Positions 33,815-40,964 of a DNA stretch of 64,000 bases are shown here, in pieces. The position numbers and the translations under genes are program-made. The DNA comes from Deinococcus roseus. GTDB taxonomy: Bacteria; Deinococcota; Deinococci; Deinococcales; Deinococcaceae. The notes below the pieces were generated by a model, which made no database searches, had not been told where the DNA came from, and worked only from the letters and a program-made list of their open reading frames with translations. Numbering within the stretch: position 1 is the first letter of the stretch; each line of letters opens with the position of its first letter. Where the stretch lies: positions 1-64,000 of the forward strand of contig NZ_BMOD01000025.1 of assembly GCF_014646895.1 (NCBI RefSeq). The letters run 5' to 3'.

Positions 33815-34971
33815 AACGCTCCTTCAAAAATGCCCTGGCCGTACCCGTCCTGAAGCTGTCTGGCAATCTGCATCTGCAGGATTTCGGGGGTGCCCTCGAT
33901 GATCTCTGCCACCTTGGCATCCCGCCACAAACGCTCAGCAGGGAAATCGGGGAGGCAACCTTTTGCGCCCAGGAGGTGCACTGCGGTGTGTGCAGCCTCG
34001 GCAGCAAAATTTGAGGCCTGGTACTTGGCCAGCAGCGTGTCGGTGAGGTGCTGCGGGTCGCGGCGGTCCCGGGACAGGGCAGCCTGATAACACAGCAGGC
34101 GGGCACTGTGCAGTTTCACGGCCATTTCGGTGAGGTGGCGCTGCACCAGCTGGTGGGAAGCCAGCGGTGACCCATACTGCTCGCGGGTGCGGGTGTGCTC
34201 CAGCACGGTGTCCAGTGCTGCCTGCAAGATGCCCACGCTGCCCCAGGCCACACTGAAACGGCCCCAGTCCAGCGTGGAGGTCAGCACGTAATGGTGCCCG
34301 AACCCTTCACGGCCCAGCAGGTGTTCTGCAGGCACCCTGGCATCCTGAAAATGCAGGCGGGCCAGCATGGAAGCGCGGGTGCCCAGCAAATCAGAGAGCG
34401 GTTCGATGCTGAGGCCAGGGGTGTCCCGGTCCACCAGAAAAGCGGTGTGTCCCTGTTGCATGCGGCCAAACACCACAAACACATCCGCCCGCTGTCCGAA
34501 GGTGATCCACTGTTTGGTGCCGTTCAAAAGGTAATGGTTGTCTTGCCGGGTGGCCATCAGTTGCACGTTCTGCGCATCTGACCCAGCAGTGGCTTCACTG
34601 AGGGCAAAAGCGCCAATCAAATCTCCACAGGCCAGTCTGGGCAATACCTGTTCCCGCACACTGCGGGTGGCCCAGCGGGCCGTGGCGTGGCAGGCCATGC
34701 CGTGCACGGTCAGCAAACTGCGCACCGAGGAACAGCCTGCTCCAATGGCTTCATGCAGCAGACCGTAGGTCAGGGAATCCCAGCCCTGACCTACGGATTG
34801 TTCTGGCACATTGGCCCCCAGGTACCCATGCTGTCCCAGCAGGGAAATCAGGGATTCGGGAATGTATTGAGCCCGGTCCCACGCTCCAGCATGAGGGGTG
34901 ATGTGCTGGCTGGTGAAAGCCTGAAAAGCCTGGAACTGGCGCAAATGGGGTTCAGAAAGCGGAAGTCTCAT
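33811..34971 (-). CDS. Acyl-CoA dehydrogenase-like enzyme for hydroxymalonyl-ACP
   Basis: A 386-residue flavoprotein of the acyl-CoA dehydrogenase fold: N-terminal helical domain, FAD/substrate beta domain (GAFALSEATAGSDAQNV, then KQWITFGQRADVFVVF) and C-terminal helices with TREQYGSPLASHQLVQ and IIEGTPEILQMQIARQL. In FkbI/ZmaE-type pathways this enzyme oxidises the glyceryl-derived carrier-bound unit. The open frame extends 49 codons into the ACP gene; the ATG at 34971, 10 nt after the ACP stop, fits the family start. It overlaps fkbH by 4 nt. Confidence 0.9.
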   Translation of the reverse strand: MRLPLSEPHLRQFQAFQAFTSQHITPHAGAWDRAQYIPESLISLLGQHGYLGANVPEQSVGQGWDSLTYGLLHEAIGAGCSSVRSLLTVHGMACHATARWATRSVREQVLPRLACGDLIGAFALSEATAGSDAQNVQLMATRQDNHYLLNGTKQWITFGQRADVFVVFGRMQQGHTAFLVDRDTPGLSIEPLSDLLGTRASMLARLHFQDARVPAEHLLGREGFGHHYVLTSTLDWGRFSVAWGSVGILQAALDTVLEHTRTREQYGSPLASHQLVQRHLTEMAVKLHSARLLCYQAALSRDRRDPQHLTDTLLAKYQASNFAAEAAHTAVHLLGAKGCLPDFPAERLWRDAKVAEIIEGTPEILQMQIARQLQDGYGQGIFEGAL

Positions 34972-34981
34972 GGGTGCTGCC

Positions 34982-35242
34982 TCATGCAGGCTGGACGGTT
35001 TTGCGCAGCACAAAGTCACCGAGGGCCTGAATGCTGCTGAAATTCTGGATGTCCAGGTCTTCGCTTTCCACCTGAATCCCAAAGGCCTGCTCCACAAAAA
35101 CCACCAGTTGCATGGCAAAAAGCGAGGTCACATACCCGCTGCTGAACAGGTTTTCATCGTCTTGCAGGTCGTAGCCTCTGAAGCGGCCGAGCACAAATTC
35201 CCTGATTTTGTTTTTGATGTCTGTCATTTTGATGTCTGGCAT
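34982..35242 (-). CDS. Stand-alone acyl carrier protein (FkbJ/ZmaD-like)
   Basis: An 86-residue four-helix carrier protein. The attachment serine lies in SSGYVTSLFAMQLVVF, a variant of the usual D-S-L motif, also seen in extender-unit ACPs. It should carry the glyceryl, tartronic-semialdehyde and hydroxymalonyl intermediates made by the flanking enzymes and present the extender to the PKS acyltransferase. It needs the Sfp-type PPTase downstream. The spacing to both neighbours is short (30 and 10 nt). Confidence 0.88.
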   Translation of the reverse strand: MPDIKMTDIKNKIREFVLGRFRGYDLQDDENLFSSGYVTSLFAMQLVVFVEQAFGIQVESEDLDIQNFSSIQALGDFVLRKTVQPA

Positions 35243-35272
35243 AACGTCTCCTCTGGTGGGTTCCTGGTGGTT

Positions 35273-36166
35273 TTACTGGTGTCTGAAGAAGCCTTCTCCG
35301 GTTTTGCGGCCATGCAGGCCAGCGTCCACCATCTGCTTCAGCAGCGGACAGGGTCGGAATTTGGGGTCCTGGTAGGCGTCCAGAAGCACTTCCAGGGAAT
35401 GCAAAATGGTGTCCAGGCCAATCAGGTCAGCGGTTTCCAGCGGTCCCATGCTGTGCCCGAAGCAGTTCTTGAACACCAGATCAATGTCGGTGGGGTTGGA
35501 GGTGCCTTCATGCACCAGAAAGATCGCCTCGTTGATGGTGAGCATGAGGACCCGGTTGGAGATGAAACCCGGAGCGTCTTTGACCAGCACATGCTTTTTG
35601 CCAAATCGGTTTAAAAAATCTGCGGTGGTGTCCAGGGTGGCCTGGGAGGTGTGGTAACCGCGGATCAGTTCCACCATGCTTTTCTGCGGCACCGGGTTCA
35701 TGAAGTGGATGCCCACCACCCGGTCTGCGCGCCCGGTCACCGAGGCAATGCGGGTGATGGAAATGGCGGAGGTGTTGGCAGCAAAAATGGTGTGCTGTGG
35801 GCAAATTTCACCCAGTTTTTCAAAGATGGGTTTTTTGATCTCCCAGTTCTCCGTGACGTTCTCAATGATGAAATCACAGTGCTGCACGTCTTCAAGTTGC
35901 CCACTGAACCGGATGAGGTCCCAGTCCAGCGTGGTTTCCCAGCCGGTTTTCCCCATCATTTTCTGGAAACGCAGGTTCTGCTGCATGGATTGTCTGGCAC
36001 CTTGCAGGGCCTTTTCAAAGTGGTCGATGAGCACCACCTGAAAGCCGTGCTGGGCGAGGTTCTGGGCCACACCAGAACCCATCACACCTGCACCGATCAC
36101 CCCCACACGGGAGATGACGGGTTGTTCTGGTTTCTGGGGGGTCTTAAAGGCAGGTTCCTGAATCAC
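35273..36166 (-). CDS. 3-Hydroxyacyl-CoA dehydrogenase-like enzyme (ZmaG/FkbK type)
   Basis: A 297-residue NAD-dependent dehydrogenase. The Rossmann motif is VGVIGAGVMGSGVAQNLAQH; the catalytic region contains FAANTSAISITRIASV and HFMNPVPQKSMVELI, and the C-terminal domain shows LVKDAPGFISNRVLM. In hydroxymalonyl-ACP pathways it oxidises the carrier-bound glyceryl alcohol. The open frame continues upstream inside the MFS gene, but the GTG at 36166 has AGGAGG and overlaps the MFS stop as GTGA, clear translational coupling. Confidence 0.92.
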   Translation of the reverse strand: MIQEPAFKTPQKPEQPVISRVGVIGAGVMGSGVAQNLAQHGFQVVLIDHFEKALQGARQSMQQNLRFQKMMGKTGWETTLDWDLIRFSGQLEDVQHCDFIIENVTENWEIKKPIFEKLGEICPQHTIFAANTSAISITRIASVTGRADRVVGIHFMNPVPQKSMVELIRGYHTSQATLDTTADFLNRFGKKHVLVKDAPGFISNRVLMLTINEAIFLVHEGTSNPTDIDLVFKNCFGHSMGPLETADLIGLDTILHSLEVLLDAYQDPKFRPCPLLKQMVDAGLHGRKTGEGFFRHQ

Positions 36167-37386
36167 AAAGCCTCCTGGGGTTTTAAAGCGGGGCGTCCCA
36201 GTGGGGACATGAGGAAAGGCAAACTGAGCAGCAGCACGGCAATGCCAATGCCCAGATAAACAGCGTTGATGTTGTGGGTGTGTTCCACCAGATACGCGCC
36301 CAGAAAGCCTCCCAGGGGGATGGCAGACCAGGCCAGCACCTCTGCCACAGTGACCACCCGGCCCAGCAGTTCGGAGGGCACCATCGACTGGCGCAAAACC
36401 CGTGCAGAGATGGCGCACAACATGATCAGTCCGTTGTCGATGGCCCACCACACGGCAGAAAGCCAGAAGTTCTGCGAGAGGGCAAACAGGATCAGGGCCA
36501 CCCCCTGCAAGAACACCGTGCCCAGGATCAGGTGGCCGGGTTTGAAGCGCTGGTTGAACCATCCGGCCAGCAGCGAGAACCCCACCACCCCCAGGCTGCC
36601 CGAGGCAAACAGCACCCCCAGCTGAAAGTCAGAGGCGTGCAGCACCTGCTTTCCGTACAGCACCAGTTGCGCAGAGGTGGTCCCGGTGAGGAAATTCAGC
36701 AAGGCCAGCAGCAGCGAGATGGAGCGCAGGGTCGGGTGGGAAAACACGAATTGGAGGCCTTCCAGGATGTCCTCTTTAAAGGTGCGGCGGGGGCGGTTGG
36801 CCGGACGGAATTCGGACTTCAGGCCTCCAATGGCAAAGGCCGAAAACAGGTAACTGAAAGCGTCCAGCACGAACAGCACCGGCAAGGTCAGCAGGGTGCG
36901 CAGGGACCCGGCCAGCAAAGGCCCGAGGGCATTCATCAGGGAGTAACTGGCCTGGATGCGCCCGTTGGCGGTGGCCAGCAGCGGGGTGGGCACCATGCTG
37001 GGAATGGCAGCAAACTCTGCGGCGTTGAACAGGATTCCCAGGGTGGAACTGACAAAGGCCACCGTGTATACCCACCAGAGCGGCAGCATGTCCAGCCACC
37101 ATAAAGCAGGCAGGGACAGCACCATCACAGCCCGCAGCACATCAGCGATCACCATCAGGCGTTTGCGGTCTGTGCGGTCCACCCAGGCCCCGATCACCAG
37201 TCCGAAACACAGGTAAGGCACGTACTGGGTGGCCGTGATCACCGCAAGGTGCAAAGCAGACCCGGTCAGATCGTAGACCAGCAGGGGCACCGCGAACTTC
37301 GAGAAGGCATTGCCCAGGTTGGACACCGACTGCCCACTGAAGAACCGCCAGAATTCCCTGGAGAGCCGTTCAGCCACCGTGTTCAC
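36163..37386 (-). CDS. MFS exporter of the cluster (EntS-like)
   Basis: A 407-residue membrane protein with about 12 helices and the MFS loop WVDRTDRKRLMV between helices 2 and 3. The N terminus, SREFWRFFSGQSVSNLGNAF, is typical of the MFS_3/EntS branch that exports siderophores and macrolide-like metabolites. Embedded in the operon, it should export the finished or prodrug-form peptide. GTG 37386 has a strong GGAGG and overlaps the LanB-like stop by 17 nt; the upstream extension is an Arg-rich artefact of the overlap. Confidence 0.9.
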   Translation of the reverse strand: MNTVAERLSREFWRFFSGQSVSNLGNAFSKFAVPLLVYDLTGSALHLAVITATQYVPYLCFGLVIGAWVDRTDRKRLMVIADVLRAVMVLSLPALWWLDMLPLWWVYTVAFVSSTLGILFNAAEFAAIPSMVPTPLLATANGRIQASYSLMNALGPLLAGSLRTLLTLPVLFVLDAFSYLFSAFAIGGLKSEFRPANRPRRTFKEDILEGLQFVFSHPTLRSISLLLALLNFLTGTTSAQLVLYGKQVLHASDFQLGVLFASGSLGVVGFSLLAGWFNQRFKPGHLILGTVFLQGVALILFALSQNFWLSAVWWAIDNGLIMLCAISARVLRQSMVPSELLGRVVTVAEVLAWSAIPLGGFLGAYLVEHTHNINAVYLGIGIAVLLLSLPFLMSPLGRPALKPQEAL

Positions 37387-39907
37387 CGTGGCCCTCCTGC
37401 GCCTCCTGCCGCACCACCACACAGCGCATCTCACAGGTGTAGGTGTGGCCCTCGTGGTCGGTCAGCCAGGTGTTTTCGGGGGTGGGCAGCATCTCGCTGA
37501 TTTTCAGGCTGGGTTTCCCGGCCTCCTGGGTGCGGCGCACCGCCTTGCAGAACAGTTCCACGTAAACAGGGCTGTCAAAATCCACGAAGAAGGGTTTCCC
37601 TTCCACCGGGGTTTTCACAAAGACCAGACGGGGAAGCCCCTGGGATGCAGCCCACCTGCGGGCCTCCAGAAAGCGGCTGCTTTCTGCTTTGAGGTTTGCA
37701 AACTTTAGTGCATCCACCTGCACCGTCCAGTTTTCGCGGGACACCACCAGGTCCCCGAAGGCCACCCTGGGCTGGTGGGGTTTTTCGGCCAGCAGGCGGA
37801 AGAAATCCACAGCCACCTCGTTGAGCCCCTCTGCCACAGCTTCGATCAAATCAAAAGAGATGCGGTGGTCGCGGGTGCGGGCGATCAGCTGTCCATCTTG
37901 CAGCTCAACAACCAGATCCCCGATGGGAATCTGCTGTTTTAAAGGCGTGCTGGCGATGTTCTCGGACATGATCAGGCGGTGGTCTTTGCCCGGAACCACG
38001 CCCAGTGAGGTGCGGGTGGTGTAGCCCTCCCAGTCCTCCGGGGGAACCGGGTGCAGGCGGGCCTGCGGGATGTCGGTTTCCAGCAGGTGCTCGATCAGGG
38101 CGGCATCCGGGTGTTGCTGCACAAAGAGGGCGGTGACCTGGGTGTTCTGGGCGAGGTGCATCTCCCCCATCACCAGCTGGTAATCCCCGTTCTGCAGGGC
38201 TTCCAGGCTGGATGCGGAAACCATGATGTCCGGGCACTGGTAACGGGCACTCTGCCAGCCCAGGTCCGGGGTGTCAAAAGCAGCCCGCACTTTCGCTTCA
38301 AGTTCCTGCAGGGTGAAGTGCACCTGCTTGCTTTCTGGGTCAAGATCCAGGATCTCTGCCCATTTCTGTTGAAACAGGTGCAGCACCTGTTTTGCGGGTG
38401 CATCCGGTCCCAGCATCAGGGGCTGGGCCTGCTGCCAGAACACCGCAATGTCAAAAGCCTGCTGCCCCAGTGCAGCGGCAATCTGCTGGTACAGGCCGTG
38501 AAACACCTGACGGTACAGCCTGCCCAGTTGGGCGGTGGCCCAGTTTCCGCTGACCAGCAGCAGTTCCAGCGCAGGACCCAGCCGGTCCAGCAACAGTTGC
38601 CCGACTTCAAAGTGCAGGTCGCGCTGGCAGTCTTCGTAGACCAGGGTGCGTCCGGCGTAATTGCGTCCTGCACCACGGGTGGTGTCCTGCCCGGTGATCT
38701 GCTGAAACACCTCATCCAGTTTGCCCAGGGCGAGGTTCAGTTTTTCGGGGTTTCCGTGGGCCTCCTGCACGGCCTGCCTGCCCTGCTCCAGTTGCTCCAG
38801 TTGACCCAGGGCAAGCTTTTTCAGCCCTGGGTCGCCAATCTGCTGGAGTTGTGACAGCAGGTACCGCTCTGCATGGGGCTCCAAAGGGGCACGGAAGCTC
38901 CAGTCCAGCAAACCCTGCTGCTGCAATTGAGAAAACAGACCGTAAACCTGCTGGGCAGGCACCCCCTGCTGCGCGGCCAGATCGGCAATTTGCTGGGCAC
39001 TGCGCTCACCATTGCAAAGTTTCAGCAGGGTCACACCGGGCACATCCAGCGGGATGCCAGGGCGTCCGGGCAGGGTCAGGGTGGTGCCTTCAAAACCCAC
39101 AAAAGACTTCAGGCGAGGGGGCAGCCAGGGTTGCATGCCAGGAAGGCTGGACAGGCTGCGGGCAAAAGCGTCCAGGGCCCAGCCCTCCCAGTAGACCTGG
39201 CGGCGTTTCAGCAGCTGTTTGCCGGGTTTGTGCAGCACTTGAAAGGGAGCCTGCTGAAAGCCCCCCCAGCCAATCGGCCCAAAAAACCCGATGGAGTCGT
39301 TTTTCAGGCTGTAGCGCTGCAGGTAACTGGCCACCATCTGCTCGTGCTGCCGGACCTGCGAGGAGCGCTTCTCGAGTCCAGGCTGGTGGTTCAGCAGGGG
39401 CTGGATGCCGCTCTGGAAAGCCCTGCGGTTCTGCCACAGCACCGCCTCCTGAAAGAGCGGCTTCAGGGCCAGTTCTTGCAGGGTGCGGGTCACCTCTGGC
39501 ATGTCCTGCTGGAAGGTGTGCTGGTAAGCGTCCTGCTGCTCTTGCACGGCCTGCAGGGCTTCCCGGAAAGGCTGTAAACCACTGCTGTCTGACTCGGGGC
39601 ACCTGCCCTGCTGCAACGCACGCACCCATTTCACCAGACGGTCCCGCTCCGGGGTTCTGGTAGGGCTGGCCTCCAGTTGTGCCCTGAGGTGTTGCAAGGT
39701 CTTTTCCTGCACCCGTTGAAGTTCGTTTTGTTTTGCATTCAAAAGATCGGCCTGCCGGGAAATGCCTGCAGCAGACAGGGACAGCGCCCAGTCCACCGGG
39801 AAACCCGCCCCCCGCACACACAGAAAAGGCCACAGTTTGAAGGTACCCGCTTTGAAGGTGCCCTGAAGGGAATGTCTGCTGGATGGTTCCTGAATGGCCT
39901 GTGTCAC
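37370..39907 (-). CDS. LanB-like lantibiotic dehydratase family protein
   Basis: An 845-residue protein resembling the N-terminal (glutamylation) domain of LanB enzymes. Recognisable parts are WPFLCVRGAGFPVDWAL near the start, AVLWQNRRAFQSGIQPLL, the signature YLQRYSLKNDSIGFFGPIGW, and a C-terminal block GLPRLVFVKTPVEGKPFFVD with SPVYVELFCKAVRR. Class I LanB enzymes use glutamyl-tRNA to activate Ser/Thr; related proteins (PEARLs) add amino acids to peptides from aminoacyl-tRNA. No precursor peptide gene is near. The GTG at 39907 follows AGGAGG; ATG 39943 is an alternative. Its role in an NRPS-PKS operon is unknown; tRNA-dependent modification of the serine-containing product is possible. Confidence 0.82.
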   Translation of the reverse strand: MTQAIQEPSSRHSLQGTFKAGTFKLWPFLCVRGAGFPVDWALSLSAAGISRQADLLNAKQNELQRVQEKTLQHLRAQLEASPTRTPERDRLVKWVRALQQGRCPESDSSGLQPFREALQAVQEQQDAYQHTFQQDMPEVTRTLQELALKPLFQEAVLWQNRRAFQSGIQPLLNHQPGLEKRSSQVRQHEQMVASYLQRYSLKNDSIGFFGPIGWGGFQQAPFQVLHKPGKQLLKRRQVYWEGWALDAFARSLSSLPGMQPWLPPRLKSFVGFEGTTLTLPGRPGIPLDVPGVTLLKLCNGERSAQQIADLAAQQGVPAQQVYGLFSQLQQQGLLDWSFRAPLEPHAERYLLSQLQQIGDPGLKKLALGQLEQLEQGRQAVQEAHGNPEKLNLALGKLDEVFQQITGQDTTRGAGRNYAGRTLVYEDCQRDLHFEVGQLLLDRLGPALELLLVSGNWATAQLGRLYRQVFHGLYQQIAAALGQQAFDIAVFWQQAQPLMLGPDAPAKQVLHLFQQKWAEILDLDPESKQVHFTLQELEAKVRAAFDTPDLGWQSARYQCPDIMVSASSLEALQNGDYQLVMGEMHLAQNTQVTALFVQQHPDAALIEHLLETDIPQARLHPVPPEDWEGYTTRTSLGVVPGKDHRLIMSENIASTPLKQQIPIGDLVVELQDGQLIARTRDHRISFDLIEAVAEGLNEVAVDFFRLLAEKPHQPRVAFGDLVVSRENWTVQVDALKFANLKAESSRFLEARRWAASQGLPRLVFVKTPVEGKPFFVDFDSPVYVELFCKAVRRTQEAGKPSLKISEMLPTPENTWLTDHEGHTYTCEMRCVVVRQEAQEGHGEHGG

Positions 39908-39968
39908 TGCTTCCTCCTGGTCAAACTGTTTAATGTGGGGCATGCGGTGATCTGCCGCAGGGTGCCGG

Positions 39969-40940
39969 TCATGCCAGCGTCCTGCCCCGGCTGAGCTCCC
40001 GGATGCGTTCCTGCCACTCCAGGTCGTACACACTGTCCATGTAGCGTTCCCCACGGTCGGGCAGCAGGGTGACGATACGGGACCCTTCGGGGATGCGGGG
40101 CAGGCACTTCTGGATGCCCGCCACCACCGAACCGGAGGATCCGCCCGCCAGGATGCCTTCGTGTTCCAGCAGGGCCATGCAGCCCTCCATGGCTTCCAGG
40201 TCATTGACCAGCACCACTTCATCGATGGACTCCGGGTGGAACAGTTCCGGCACCCGGCTGGCCCCGATCCCTGGAATCCAGCGGGGTCCGGGAGGCGTGC
40301 CAAAAATCACCGAACCTGCCGCATCGATGGCCACCACCTTGAGGTCAGGGTGGGTTTCTTTCAGGCGTCTGGAGAGGCCCCGGATGGTTCCGGTGGTGCT
40401 GACCGCCACAAACAGGTAATCGATCTTTCCCGACACCTGTTCAGCCATTTCTTTCCCGGTGTGGTGGTAGTGGGCCAGCCAGTTGTTCTCATTGGCATAC
40501 TGGTTGAGCCACAGCCCTCCAGGAACCTGCTGTTCAAGCCACTTCACCCGCGCAACCCGGGTGTTCAGGTAACCCCCCTGCTCATCAAGCTCGGTGACCA
40601 TGTCGATCTTCGCCCCCAGGCGGCGCATGATCTCCAGGTTGGTCCCGGAAATTTTGGGATCCACCACGCAGGTGAGGGGCAACTGGTGGGCACGGGCCAC
40701 CATCGCCAGGGCAATCCCCAGGTTCCCGGAAGTGCTTTCAATCAGGTGGGTGCCTGCATGGATGAGTCCGCTTCGCAGCCCTTCCTGGATGATGTATTTT
40801 GCAGGTCGGTCCTTGGCACTGCCCCCCGGATTGAGCATTTCCAGTTTGGCCATCACCTCGATGCCTGTTCCGGCAAACAAACGTTCCAGACGGACAACAG
40901 GCGTCTGACCAATGCAATCAACCACCGATGAATAAACCAT
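39969..40940 (-). CDS. sbnA: SbnA-like N-(2-amino-2-carboxyethyl)-L-glutamate synthase
   Basis: A 323-residue PLP enzyme of the cysteine-synthase fold. Seen: VVDCIGQTPVVRLERLF at the N terminus, the PLP lysine in GGSAKDRPAKYI (Lys where cysteine synthases have S-x-K-D-R), the substrate loop ESTSGNLGIALA and the phosphate loop VSTTGTIRGLS. The length and the AKDRPA sequence fit SbnA rather than CysK. It makes the amino-carboxyethyl-glutamate precursor of L-2,3-diaminopropionate from O-phosphoserine and glutamate; SbnB, at 31731, completes the pathway. The gene follows the PKS by 24 nt in the operon. Confidence 0.9.
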   Translation of the reverse strand: MVYSSVVDCIGQTPVVRLERLFAGTGIEVMAKLEMLNPGGSAKDRPAKYIIQEGLRSGLIHAGTHLIESTSGNLGIALAMVARAHQLPLTCVVDPKISGTNLEIMRRLGAKIDMVTELDEQGGYLNTRVARVKWLEQQVPGGLWLNQYANENNWLAHYHHTGKEMAEQVSGKIDYLFVAVSTTGTIRGLSRRLKETHPDLKVVAIDAAGSVIFGTPPGPRWIPGIGASRVPELFHPESIDEVVLVNDLEAMEGCMALLEHEGILAGGSSGSVVAGIQKCLPRIPEGSRIVTLLPDRGERYMDSVYDLEWQERIRELSRGRTLA

Positions 40941-40964
40941 GCGTCCCTCCCCTCCCCTGCACGC

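Noticed and set aside
39969..40940. Cysteine synthase (CysK)
   Set aside because: No cysteine or sulfur gene is nearby; the NPGGSAKDRPA variant, the length and the SbnB partner fit SbnA.
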